Of a stretch of DNA of 28,341 nucleotides, positions 7,682 to 20,200 are shown piece after piece. Position numbers and translations under genes: made by a program. Location of the stretch: contig CAAGNN010000180.1 in assembly GCA_900771325.1 (NCBI GenBank), positions 1 through 28,341 of the forward strand. The letters run 5' to 3'. Numbering within the stretch: position 1 is the stretch's first letter; each line of letters starts with the position of its first letter. Below the pieces are notes generated by a model. That model saw nothing but the letters and a program-made list of their open reading frames with translations. It ran no database searches and had not been told where the DNA came from. Source of the DNA: Kiritimatiellia bacterium. GTDB lineage: Bacteria; Verrucomicrobiota; Kiritimatiellia; RFP12; DVOR01.

Positions 7682-10168
7682 TTACTCCTTGCGCTCGATG
7701 GTGAACTTGCCGGCCGAGTTCCCGCCGCCGTCGCCCGACGCAGTCACACGCAGGGTGTAATCGGCCAGGTTCGTGCGGTACTTCGGCAGCTTGAGGGTGT
7801 AGACGTTGCCCTGCTTGCGGATGCCGGCATAGCCGGCGTGGCGGTCGGCGGCGACACACTGGTCGGCCTCGTAGAGTTCCACCTGCTCAATCTTGAGGGC
7901 GTGGCCGCCGTGGGTCCACTCGAAGGTGACCTCGAAGGTCCCGGCCTGAGTGACGTATTCGGTGACGTCGAAGCTCATCTCCACGGTGCCCTTGCGGCCC
8001 TCGAGGTTCCACGCCACGCCGGTATCAAAGCGGAAGGCCTTGGGCCAGGTGTCATAGGCCTTCTTCAAGAGCGCCTCGGCCCGGCGCAAGGTCGGAATCA
8101 GCGCCTTTAGGTCAGGCTCCGCCTGAGGATAGCCATTTTCCAGGAAGTCGCGATCAATCGCCTCGAGCTGCGCATCGAGGTTGCCCGCGCCGGCGAAGAA
8201 GGCCTCCCAGCGGCGCAGATAGTAGCCCTTGAAGAGGCCGGCGAGCTGACGATTGGCGTAGTCGTTGAGCGACCCGCGCCGCCCGCTCCAGGTGGTAATC
8301 ATCCGGCGATAGGCCTTGGCGCCGGCCTCGCCGGCCACCGCGCGCGTACGCGCCTCGCACCAATCCAACCGCCAACGCGGCTCGAAGGCCATCAGTTCAT
8401 CCGAAAGGCGAATCGCTTCCAGGAAGGTCTCGCGGGCCTGGGCGTCATCGCGCGCCAAGGTCAAGAGCGGCCGCCCGAGGTCAGCCAACGCCTGGCGCAT
8501 CACATCAATGAGGTCATAGCGGAAGGTCTCGATCTTCGTCAGGGCCGGCGAGCGCTTGGCCACGGCGGCGAAGAGTTCTGCGGCCCGGCGCGTGGCCATC
8601 GGCGGATAGTACTGTTCGCCGCTCGACCAGGTGGAGGCCTTGCGCGCGCCCCACGAGGGTCGGGCACAATAAACGCTCTCGGTGCAGCCCTCCTGCTCGC
8701 GCACCGGGGCGTAGGCCGAGTCGGCCAAGAAATGCAGCGCACGAATGAGGGTGGTGTTGGCCAGACCGTAGCGGCGCAGGGCGTAATCTGCCAGCCAGGT
8801 ATCCAGACCGTGCTCGCCCAGCTTCGCCGAGCGGGGCATAAAGAAGCGGCTGGTGAAGAGGTCGTAGAAGAGGGGATTGGTCTCCAGCCCCTCGGAGAGG
8901 AGGCCGTAGCCCGCGAAGGTGTCGGCATTGGGCTGCTCGGTCAGGGCGCCGAGGTCGGCCACCGCGCGCAAGCCGCCGTAGAGGCCGTGGTTGCCGCCGA
9001 AATTGAGCAGCTCGCACCAGAGCCAGGGGACGTCGCGGAAGCGGCGGCTGTAGTGGTGGCCTTCAGCCTGGTCACGCACCAACGCCTCAATCATCGCGTA
9101 GCGCGTGTCGAGCCCCTGGAGCAGCGCGTCACGCGGGTTGCCGTGCCAAGCCTGAATCATCCAAATTGCGCCCGGGGAGGCCTTTTGCTGGGCGCCCTGC
9201 ACAGCCCGCGCGCAGGCCGTCACGTCCAGATTGCCCACCTGGCCGCCCTCGTGGAAGAGGTCGCCACCAAAGGCGTCGGCCGCCGTCACGCCATAGACCT
9301 TGAAGAGGTTGCGATACCAAATCTCCGCCACCTTCGCGAAAGCCTCGGTCGAGGGCACCAAGAGCGTCGGCCGCACAAAGCCATCGACCCACTGGCCCTG
9401 GTTGACCCACTGCGCATCCGGGAAGTCCTCTTGCGAGAGGTAGTCCGGCAAGTCGTGCGGAAGCAGACCGGTGAAGCCCTGAAGAATCGGCTTGAGGCCC
9501 AACGCCTTGGCGTGCGCAACGATCTCGCGCCCAAGCTCGGCATCGGCGGCCACGCGTTCAGCAGAGAGCGGCCCGCCCAGCCCCTCCAAGTTACCCATAT
9601 TCCACCAAGCGGCGGCCGCTTCGTCGGGGATAAAGGCGGCGATGCGCTCCTCGGGATAGCCCAGTTCGCGCAAGGTCTCGGCCCACACCTGCGGCAGACC
9701 CGCCTGGACCAAGAAGTACTCAAAACCGTAGAGCGCCAGGCGGTCCAACTCCGCGCGCCAGGCCGCCTCGTCCCAGAAGGCCATCGTGTAGGAGAGCGTG
9801 CAGTAGTTATAGGCCAGCGAGTGAGGCGCGGCCGGGCGGAAGGTATAGACCCGGTTCGGCTGGGGCATCTCGCCCGTCAACCGGTCACCGCACCACGACC
9901 AGTGGGCCTTGGCCACCGTCCGCAAATAGCACCCCAACCCCGCCGCCGCCAGACGCTTATTGGGCGCGGCAATTGCAATGCCATTCTGCCCGCTCGGCGC
10001 CACCGAAATATCCTTGCGCGCCGGCTCAATGCGGAAGTTCACCCGCCCGGCCAACTTGGGCGAGACCCGCTCGGCCAGCGCCTCCAGCTCCCCGCCGCGC
10101 ACGCTCGCCACCGCCATCGCCACCACGCCCAGGGCCACCGCCCGCTTCATCAACTGCATCAACGCCAT
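7682..10168 (-). CDS. Secreted alpha-N-acetylglucosaminidase, NAGLU/GH89-like
   Basis: The product has 828 residues with an N-terminal signal peptide (positively charged, then hydrophobic to about residue 24; a second Met lies at residue 7). The order of signature segments matches NAGLU: LAYNYCTLSYTMAFWDEAAW, a Tim-barrel ALYGFEYFL segment, WWNMGNLEGLGGPL, then LFHEGGQ with Glu307 and YGLLSEGLETNPLFY with Glu426. The two glutamates fit the catalytic pair of GH89 (human E316 and E446). NFGGNHGLYGGL is also typical. The family removes terminal alpha-GlcNAc, for example from mucin or heparan sulfate glycans, so an outside or periplasmic glycan role is likely. The last 110 or so residues form an extra beta-rich domain (FDVTEYVTQAGTFEVTFEWT) not found in plain NAGLU. 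The start has AAAGGA 5 nt upstream and an extended -10 promoter. It leads the run with two SPFH genes and hrpB. Confidence 0.85.
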   Translation of the reverse strand: MALMQLMKRAVALGVVAMAVASVRGGELEALAERVSPKLAGRVNFRIEPARKDISVAPSGQNGIAIAAPNKRLAAAGLGCYLRTVAKAHWSWCGDRLTGEMPQPNRVYTFRPAAPHSLAYNYCTLSYTMAFWDEAAWRAELDRLALYGFEYFLVQAGLPQVWAETLRELGYPEERIAAFIPDEAAAAWWNMGNLEGLGGPLSAERVAADAELGREIVAHAKALGLKPILQGFTGLLPHDLPDYLSQEDFPDAQWVNQGQWVDGFVRPTLLVPSTEAFAKVAEIWYRNLFKVYGVTAADAFGGDLFHEGGQVGNLDVTACARAVQGAQQKASPGAIWMIQAWHGNPRDALLQGLDTRYAMIEALVRDQAEGHHYSRRFRDVPWLWCELLNFGGNHGLYGGLRAVADLGALTEQPNADTFAGYGLLSEGLETNPLFYDLFTSRFFMPRSAKLGEHGLDTWLADYALRRYGLANTTLIRALHFLADSAYAPVREQEGCTESVYCARPSWGARKASTWSSGEQYYPPMATRRAAELFAAVAKRSPALTKIETFRYDLIDVMRQALADLGRPLLTLARDDAQARETFLEAIRLSDELMAFEPRWRLDWCEARTRAVAGEAGAKAYRRMITTWSGRRGSLNDYANRQLAGLFKGYYLRRWEAFFAGAGNLDAQLEAIDRDFLENGYPQAEPDLKALIPTLRRAEALLKKAYDTWPKAFRFDTGVAWNLEGRKGTVEMSFDVTEYVTQAGTFEVTFEWTHGGHALKIEQVELYEADQCVAADRHAGYAGIRKQGNVYTLKLPKYRTNLADYTLRVTASGDGGGNSAGKFTIERKE

Positions 10169-10194
10169 ATCAATCCTTTCTGACTCTGCCTCTT

Positions 10195-10200
10195 ACTATA
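10195..10200 (-). promoter_or_regulatory. Extended -10 promoter of the GH89-like gene
   Basis: On the minus strand the sequence reads AATGTGCTATAGT, an extended -10 (TGCTATAGT) without an obvious -35. It would start transcription about 20 nt before ATG 10168. The ribosome site AAAGGA is at 10179-10174. The element matches those before marC and purL. Confidence 0.55.
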
Positions 10201-10232
10201 GCACATTCCGCGCCCGGTCAACCGCACGCCCC

Positions 10233-10841
10233 CTACCCCAAGTGATAGGTCTGGTTGATCCCTTGGAGCACCATCCCCACCGCCAAACTCGTCAACAGCA
10301 ACCCCATCAGCGATTCAAGCGCGTCCAACCCCCGCTTACCCAGCACCCGCGAGAGCGCCCGCCCGCAGAGCATAATCGCCGTCTGGATGACCCACGCCAC
10401 CGCCAGCGCCATCAGGCAATTCGGCAACGTTGCCTGCGGCACGCTCCCGCGCAAGGTCGAGAGAATGGCTATCAGTCCCGGACCGCAAATCAGCGGAATG
10501 GCCAGCGGCACGATGAAGGGCTCGCCCTGCTGCACCGGCGCATCCTCGGCCAGCGACGAGAAAACCATCTTAATCCCCGTCAGGAAGAGGATAATTCCCC
10601 CCGCAATTGCCAGCGTCCCCGCCTCGATGTGCAGCAACCCAAAGAAGGCCTGCCCCGCCACCAGCGAAAGCACCATCGCCACCAACGCAAAGCACAGCTC
10701 TCGGAAAATCACCCACGTCAACCGCTCCTGCCGCACATGCTTCAAGGTCGACATAAACACCGGAAGGTTCCCGAACGGGTCCATCAACATCAGGAACAAC
10801 ATCGCCGTCGTCCACACAAAAGGAAAGTCAAAGAGTTTCAT
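10233..10841 (-). CDS. MarC family integral membrane protein
   Basis: The product has 202 residues with about six hydrophobic helices, the normal size for MarC/UPF0056 (around 200-220). Diagnostic segments are LMLMDPFGNLPVF near residues 16-28, GGIILFLTGIKM in the middle, PLAIPLICGPG (the conserved proline- and glycine-rich loop), and VGMVLQGI near the C-terminus. It resides in the inner membrane. The family was named from the mar locus, but its function is unsettled and a transporter role has been proposed. ATG 10841 was chosen because homology starts there and a -10 element lies 7 nt upstream; the 211 additional codons upstream in frame run through GC-rich repeats and are not coding. The neighbour downstream has its own promoter, so marC may be monocistronic. 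Confidence 0.88.
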   Translation of the reverse strand: MKLFDFPFVWTTAMLFLMLMDPFGNLPVFMSTLKHVRQERLTWVIFRELCFALVAMVLSLVAGQAFFGLLHIEAGTLAIAGGIILFLTGIKMVFSSLAEDAPVQQGEPFIVPLAIPLICGPGLIAILSTLRGSVPQATLPNCLMALAVAWVIQTAIMLCGRALSRVLGKRGLDALESLMGLLLTSLAVGMVLQGINQTYHLG

Positions 10842-10848
10842 ACCGCCC

Positions 10849-10854
10849 AGTATA
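10849..10854 (-). promoter_or_regulatory. Extended -10 promoter of marC, probably leaderless
   Basis: The minus strand reads ATTGTGGTATACT, then 7 nt, then ATG 10841. The extended -10 (TGGTATACT) therefore places the expected transcription start at or within 1 nt of the start codon. There is no Shine-Dalgarno in the 7 nt between. Confidence 0.55.
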
Positions 10855-10993
10855 CCACAATAGCTCGTCCCGAGTGGATTTTTCGATAGACGCTGGACGA
10901 TAGACGAGAAAGCTGTCGCCGGAGGTGAAAAGCCCGGCCAAAAGGCTGCCAATCCCTCCGTCGCGGCACGCATCCTGTCGACTGGGAGCGCAG

Positions 10994-11558
10994 CGACCCG
11001 CCCCGGGTTGACCTCGCATCCGCCCCGGGTTGACCTCCGACCCGGGGCGGGTCGCGGAAACCCGGGGGCTTCTCGCCCCCGCACCCCGGGGTGGTGGCTA
11101 CTCGCCCCCACGCCCCTCGGGAGCGCGGTGCGCTCCACCCCGCCGCGAGCGCGCGTTGCGCACTCGCTAATCGGCACTGCGGTGGCGCACGGTGCACACG
11201 CAGCGGGAACGCGCTTTTGCGCGTTCCCGCATGGGCCGTTGGGGGAGACCCCCAAGCCCCCCTGCCGCGCCCTTCCCTCCGACCCGCCCCAGGTTCGAGG
11301 TGGATCCGCCCCGGGTTGACCTCCGACTCGGGGCGGGTTCGCTTTTTCCCCGGGGCGGGTGGGCTGGCGCAGCGAGGGTAAGCGTTGTGCTTGGGCCTGC
11401 TCCGCCAGGCCCAGTGCGCAGCCTGAAGGTTTTGCATATAGCGCGCCGCGCCGCCACCTCATTCCCGGGTTCATTTTGGCCCCGGGGCGCTTTACATTTT
11501 TATCCGCCCCGGGTTGACCCCCGACCCGCCCCGGGTTCGAGGTGGATCTGCCCCGGGT
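10994..11558. repeat. Dispersed GC-rich repeat cluster (CGCCCCGGGTT family), locus 1
   Basis: The 844 bp between marC and the CAU tRNA have no convincing gene. About ten copies of a short GC-rich unit with core CCGCCCCGGGTTGACC occur here in both orientations, e.g. 10994-11014, 11020-11040, inverted 11039-11055, 11280-11297, 11304-11340, 11503-11521 and 11522-11558. A longer variant with GGTTCGAGGTGGAT occurs twice (about 11291 and 11533). Between them are other GC-rich words and an inverted repeat. The same unit reappears at 21253-21418. Open frames through this block are repeat translations rich in Gly, Arg and Pro. Confidence 0.75.
11203..11230. repeat. Perfect 12-bp hairpin with TTTT loop
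   Basis: GCGGGAACGCGC at 11203-11214 and its exact reverse complement at 11219-11230 flank a TTTT loop. There is no T-run after either arm, so a simple intrinsic terminator is unlikely. It lies inside the dispersed-repeat block and resembles REP-like palindromes. Confidence 0.6.
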
Positions 11559-11581
11559 GTCCTAAAAGGGTAGGCCACAAT

Positions 11582-11615
11582 AAAAGACAGAGCGGCAGCC
11601 GCTGGCTGTCGCTCT
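11582..11615 (-). terminator. Intrinsic terminator downstream of the CAU tRNA
   Basis: On the minus strand a 12-bp stem (AGAGCGACAGCC / GGCTGCCGCTCT, one G-U pair) with a 3-nt loop is followed by GTCTTTTATT. It sits about 70 nt beyond the tRNA 3' end, the right place to end that transcript. Confidence 0.7.
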
Positions 11616-11685
11616 CGTGCACTGTGCGTCTCTTGGTGGGTTCCCTTACGCGCTGTCCCTGCGCGTGGGTGTGGAGCCAAGGGAG

Positions 11686-11758
<73 letters not shown>

Positions 11759-11777
11759 GTGACTTGTAATGGCGCGT

Positions 11778-11806
11778 ATTATGCCTAAACTGGGCGAATT
11801 TCTCAA
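11778..11806 (-). promoter_or_regulatory. Sigma70-type promoter of the CAU tRNA
   Basis: On the minus strand TTGAGA (11806-11801), a 17-nt spacer and CATAAT (11783-11778) lie about 20 nt upstream of the tRNA 5' end. Spacing and position fit a sigma70 promoter. Confidence 0.65.
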
Positions 11807-11866
11807 GCGGTTATGGGCTTTTGGGGGAGAAAAGTGGGGCGTTTGGGCGGTTTTTCGCGATTTTGC

Positions 11867-11894
11867 TTGACAGGGAGTCGGTGGGTTTGATACT
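11867..11894 (+). promoter_or_regulatory. Sigma70-type promoter of tRNA-His
   Basis: A consensus TTGACA at 11867-11872, a 16-nt spacer and GATACT at 11889-11894 lie about 15 nt before the tRNA. The two tRNA promoters are divergent and share the same 150-bp gap. Confidence 0.75.
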
Positions 11895-11909
11895 CTGTGC
11901 GGCGTTTTG

Positions 11910-11985
11910 GCGAAAGTAGCTCAGTTGGTAGAGCCCCAGATTGTGGATCTGGTTGTCGCGGGATCGTGCCCCGTCTTTCGCCCCA
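11910..11985 (+). tRNA. tRNA-His (GUG), CCA encoded
   Basis: The cloverleaf has acceptor GCGAAAG/CTTTCGC, D stem GCTC/GAGC, anticodon stem CCAGA/TCTGG with loop TTGTGGA (anticodon GTG at 11943-11945), T stem GCGGG/CCCGT, discriminator C73 and encoded CCA at 11983-11985. The preceding base (11909) is G, which can form the G-1:C73 pair that marks tRNA-His. The T loop is unusual: ATCGTGC in place of a TTCGA-type loop, so positions 54 and 58 are A and T rather than T and A. Confidence 0.93.
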
Positions 11986-11990
11986 ATTTG

Positions 11991-12019
11991 AGCCTCGGTC
12001 GGTTGACCGAGGCTTTTTT
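11991..12019 (+). terminator. Intrinsic terminator of tRNA-His
   Basis: AGCCTCGGTC (11991-12000), loop GGTT, then GACCGAGGCT (12005-12014) forms a perfect 10-bp stem followed by a T-run to 12019. It begins 5 nt after the encoded CCA. Confidence 0.92.
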
Positions 12020-12072
12020 GTTTTTGCGGGGGCGCGGGGGCCTCGCGCGCGCGTGAGCGCGTACGCGAGTTG

Positions 12073-15870
<3,798 letters not shown>

Positions 15871-15885
15871 CCCGCCGCCCGGGAG

Positions 15886-17013
15886 ATGGTCGAGAACCCG
15901 ATTACCTACTGCATGAACGTCCACCCCGGCGAGGATTTGCCGGCGGTGCGGCGGGCCTTGGAGGAGGTCACCCTGCCGGTGCGCGACGCGCTGGGTGCCT
16001 CGGCGCTCTTCCCCATTGGTCTGCGCCTCGGGGCGACTGCGGCCGTGGCGCTGCGCGCGCAGGAGGAAATTCGGCGCTTCTCGGCCTTCCTGGCGCGCAA
16101 CCGCCTCGCCGTCATCGGCATAAACGGCTTCCCCTACGGCGCCTTCCACGACTGCGCGGTGAAGACTGCGGTCTATGAGCCCGACTGGCTCGACCCCCGC
16201 CGCGTGCGCTACACCTGCAACCTCTTCTACGCCCTCTCCCGGTTGCCCCACGCCGCGATGGGCGGCCACCGCCCCAGCGTGACCACCGTGCCGCTGGCCT
16301 ACGACCGCGGTCAAGGCCTCTCCCCGTGTTTCGCCGCCGCCATCTGCGAGATGGCCCTCTTCCTGCGCAAGCTCGAGGGCTACACCGGCGTGCGGATGAT
16401 GCTCGCCCTCGAGCCCGAGCCCGACTGCCTGCTGGAGAGCACGCGCACGGTCATCGACTTCTTCGAGGCCCTCTGGCGCCACCCGGACTGGGTCCCGGCC
16501 TACCGCGACTACATCGGCATCTGCTTCGACACCTGCCACTTCGCCCTCTGCTACGAGGACCCCCTCAACGCCCTGCGCACCCTCGTCTCGGCCAATGTGC
16601 CCATCGCGCGCATTCAGGCCTCGGCCGCCCTCGAGCTCACCCAGTTCGCCAAGGCCGAGGACATCGCCCCCTTCATCGACGGTGTCTACCTCCATCAGAC
16701 CCGCCGCCGCGAGAACGATGCCTCCATCACCTGCTTCCCGGACCTGACCCCCGAGGTGCTCCCCGAGCTTGCCGGCCGCCGCGGCCGCATCCATTGCCAC
16801 GTGCCCCTGGCCTGGGAGGGTGCCGGTGCCATCGGCTCCACCCGCCACGCCCTCACCCCCGCCTTCTGGCGCTATGTCCGCGCCGGCGGTTGGCCCATTG
16901 AGGTGGAGACCTACACCTACAGCGTCCTCCCCGAGCACCTGCGCACACGCACCCTCTCCGAGGCCATCCTCGACGACATCCGCTGGGTTAAAGCGCAGTT
17001 GCGTAATGTTTAA
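15886..17013 (+). CDS. eboE: EboE-family TIM-barrel protein (metabolite traffic/sugar isomerase-like)
   Basis: The product has 375 residues and no signal peptide. The N-terminal ITYCMNVHPGE (6-16), GLRLGA (45-50), INGFPYGAFHD (79-89), EPDWLDPRRVRYT (98-110) and ALEPEPDCLLES (174-185) follow the EboE signature. The fold is a xylose-isomerase-like barrel: Glu176, Asp215 and His218 (FDTCHFALCYED), and the later HCHVPL segment are candidate metal or substrate ligands. EboE is known from the eboABCDEF cluster with a UbiA-like prenyltransferase, thought to move a metabolite precursor to the periplasm; its reaction is not established. Here no other ebo gene is present. It starts 15 bp after the beta-galactosidase stop with only a weak GGGAG site, so it is probably translated from the same mRNA. 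An unannotated sugar-phosphate isomerase role is the alternative. Confidence 0.8.
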   Translation: MVENPITYCMNVHPGEDLPAVRRALEEVTLPVRDALGASALFPIGLRLGATAAVALRAQEEIRRFSAFLARNRLAVIGINGFPYGAFHDCAVKTAVYEPDWLDPRRVRYTCNLFYALSRLPHAAMGGHRPSVTTVPLAYDRGQGLSPCFAAAICEMALFLRKLEGYTGVRMMLALEPEPDCLLESTRTVIDFFEALWRHPDWVPAYRDYIGICFDTCHFALCYEDPLNALRTLVSANVPIARIQASAALELTQFAKAEDIAPFIDGVYLHQTRRRENDASITCFPDLTPEVLPELAGRRGRIHCHVPLAWEGAGAIGSTRHALTPAFWRYVRAGGWPIEVETYTYSVLPEHLRTRTLSEAILDDIRWVKAQLRNV

Positions 17014-17153
17014 GCGCCCGGCGCTGCGCGCCGAGCGCGGATAGGCGGGAAAACTCGCCGTGCTTCGCCCGGCTCGCGATAGACGGGAAGCGCGTTCCGC
17101 GACGGGTAAGTTTGCGAGATTAGGCCGGGCGTTTCATCTCTGGCGCCAGCATA

Positions 17154-17178
17154 ATCGCCTATCGCCTATCGCCTATCG
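17154..17178. repeat. Short tandem repeat, 7-bp unit ATCGCCT
   Basis: Three full copies and a partial fourth of ATCGCCT sit directly against the left arm of the eboE/purL terminator. The rest of 17014-17153 holds no gene. It contains GATAGACGGG and CGCGTTCCGCGACGGG, a 16-nt word shared with the start of hrpB. Confidence 0.7.
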
Positions 17179-17225
17179 AAACAGGTTGCGCCGCAGTCCC
17201 ATCGGGGCTGCGGCGCAACCTGTTT
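17179..17225. terminator. Bidirectional terminator between eboE and purL
   Basis: An exact 18-bp inverted repeat (AAACAGGTTGCGCCGCAG at 17179-17196 and its complement at 17208-17225) flanks an 11-nt middle that can extend the stem by three C-G pairs and one T-G. The arms end in AAA and TTT. T-rich sequence follows on the plus side. Position between convergent genes fits termination from both sides. Confidence 0.75.
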
Positions 17226-17236
17226 AGGCTTTAGCC

Positions 17237-20200
17237 TTAGCGCATTGCGAAGGCGTAGGCGTTGCGGAAGAGCTGCATCCAGGGGCCGTCCTCGCCGCCG
17301 GCGAAGGTACCGTCGTCGTAGGAGAGCTGCAGGGCGCGGAAGGAGCGCTCGGGGTGCGGCATCAGGATGGTGGCGCGGCCGTCCTCGGAGGTAAAGCCGC
17401 AGAGGCCGCCCTTGGAGCCGTTCGGGTTCCACGGGTAGACCTCGGTGGGCTGCCCCTTGCCATCGACGAAGCGCAGCGCCTGGGTGGCCTTGGCGGCATC
17501 CTCGGCGTTGGCGAACTGGACGCGCCCCTCGCCGTGGGCGACAGCGATCGGCAGGCGGCTGCCGGCCATCCCCTTGAGCAGGACGCTGGGCGACTCGAGC
17601 ACCTCGAGCGTGCAGTAGCGCCCCTCGAACTGCTCGGAGGCGTTGCGTACGAAGCGCGGCCAGTGCTGCGCGCCGGGGATGATGTCCTTGAGCTGCGAGA
17701 CCATCTGGCAGCCGTTGCAGACGCCCAGGGTGAAGGTGTCGGGCCGCTCGAAGAAGCGCTTGAACATCGCCTTGAGCTCGGGGTTGAAGAGGATGCTGCG
17801 CGCCCAGCCCGAGCCGGCGCCTAGCACGTCGCCGTAGGAGAAGCCGCCGCAAGCGACCAGCCCCTTGAAGTCGGCCAGGTCCACGCGCCCTTCCAGGAGG
17901 TCGGTCATGTGCACGTCGATAGCCTCGAAGCCGGCGAGGGTGAAGGCGGCGGCCATCTCGATGTGGCCGTTGACGCCCTCTTCGCGGAGGATGGCCATCT
18001 TGGGGCGGCGCGCCGGGTCGGGCGCGGGGGCGGCGTTGAGCGGGAAGGTGACCTTGAAGTTCAGGCCCGGGTCGTCGGTCAACCCGGCCACCTCGAACTC
18101 CTGCTTGGCGCAGGCGGGGTTGTCGCGCAGGGCCTGCATCCGGTAGGTGGTCTCCGACCACGCGCTACGCACGGCGGCGAGCTTCTCGTCGAGCGCCGGC
18201 TCGTCGTTGACCGTCACCTGCAGCACCGGGTCATCCTGCACAAAGCCAATCCACGTGCCGGCGACGCCGTGCTTGGCGAGGATGGCCTCGACCGCGCCGG
18301 CCTGCTCCTCGGCCACCTGCAGCACCGCGCCGAGCTCTTCGCTGAAGAGCGCCGAGAGCGCATCCTGCCCCACCAGGTTCGCGGCCACGCCGCGCCCGCC
18401 GGAGATGGCCATCTCGGCGAGGGTGACGGCCACGCCGCCATCGGAGCGGTCGTGATAGGCCAGCACCAACCCCTGCGCCACGAGCTCCTGCATCGCCTCA
18501 TAGAAGCTGCGCACGGCCTCGGGGCTCTCCATATCGGGCACCGTCTCGCCAATCTGGTTGTAGACCTGCGCGAGGGCGGAGGCGCCGAGGCGGTTCTTGC
18601 CGTTGCCCAGGTCCACGAGCATCAGGCGCGAGGCGCCGGGCTTGAGGTCGGGGGTGACATCCTTGTGCGCGTCGGTGACCGTGGCGAAGGAGGAGACGAT
18701 GAGCGAGAGCGGGCCCACCTGCTTGTGCTCGGCGCCCTTGGAGTCGGCCCACACCGTGCGCATCGAGAGCGAGTCCTTGCCCACCGGGATGCAGACCCCC
18801 AGGCGCGGGCAGACGTCCATCCCGACGGTCTCGACGGTGTCGAAGAGCCGCGCGTCCTCGCCGGCTTCGCCGCAAGCGGCCATCCAGTTGGCCGAGAGCT
18901 TGATGGTGCCAATCGGGCCAATCGGGGCAGAGGCGAGCTGCAGGATCGCTTCACCCACGGCCATACGCCCGGAGGCGGGGGCATCGACAATGGCGATCGG
19001 GGTGCGCTCGCCGGTGGCCATCGCTTCGCCCGTGGCGCACTGGTAGCCGGTGACGGTCACGGCGTGGTCGGCCACAGGGAGCTGATACTTGCCGCACATC
19101 TGGTCGCGGTGCACGAGGCCGGTAATCGTGCGGTCGGTGATGGTGACGAGGAAGGTCTTGTTGGCCACGGCCGGGAAGCGCAGGACGCGCTGGAGGGCCT
19201 CGGCCGGGGTCACGCTGCCGAAGTCGAGCGGCTGGGTAGGCAGCTGGACGTGCGCGACGTCGCGCACCATCCGCGGGGGCTTGCCCAGCAGCGTGGAGAT
19301 GTCCATATCGATGGGGTTGTCGCCGAAGTGCTCATCGTGCAACACCATACGCCCATCGTCGCGCGTTTCGCCAATGAAGGCCACCGGGCAACGCTCGCGC
19401 TCGCAGAACTGCTCGAAGAGGAGACGGTCTTCCGCGCGGATGGCCAGCACATAGCGCTCCTGCGCCTCGCAGCACCAGATCTCCATCGGGCTCATCGAGA
19501 TCTCTTCGTTGTGGACCTTGCGCAGCTCGAAGTCCGCGCCGGTGGCTTCCACCAGCTCCGGACAGCCGTTGGAGAGGCCGCCGGCGCCAATATCGTGGAG
19601 CGAGAGGATGGGGTTCTTCGCGCCCAGGGCCACGCAGGCGTCAATCACGCCCTGGCAGCGGCGCTGCATCTCAGCGTTGCCGCGCTGGACCGAGTCGAAG
19701 TCCAGCTTCGCCTCGTTGGTGCCGCTGGTCATCGAGCTGGCCGCGCCGCCGCCCAGGCCAATGCGCATGGCCGGGCCGCCGATCTGCACCACCAACACAT
19801 GCGGCGGGACCTCCTTCTTGAGCACCTGCTCGTGGCGAATGTTGCCCATGCCGCCGGCGAGCATAATGGGCTTGTGGTAGCCCCAATACTTGCCGCCGGC
19901 CTCCTCTTCAAGGGTGCGGAAGAAGCCGCAGAGCTGCGGACGGCCGAACTCGTTGCCGAAGGCCGCGCCACCGATGGGCCCTTCCATCATAATCTCAAGG
20001 GCGCTGGCCAGGCGCTCGGGGCGCTCGGCGTAATCCTTTTCCCAGGGCTGGAGGTAGCCGGGGATGCGCAGGTCGCTCACGCAGAAGCCGCAGATACCGG
20101 CCTTGGTGCGCGAGCCGATGCCCGTGGCGCTCTCGTCGCGGATTTCGCCGCCCACGCCCGTGGCCGCGCCGGGGTAGGGGGAGATGGCCGTCGGGTGGTT

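Noticed and set aside
10842..11474. N-terminal extension of marC by about 211 codons
   Set aside because: It translates the dispersed GC-rich repeats and passes through the marC promoter; MarC homology begins at 10841.
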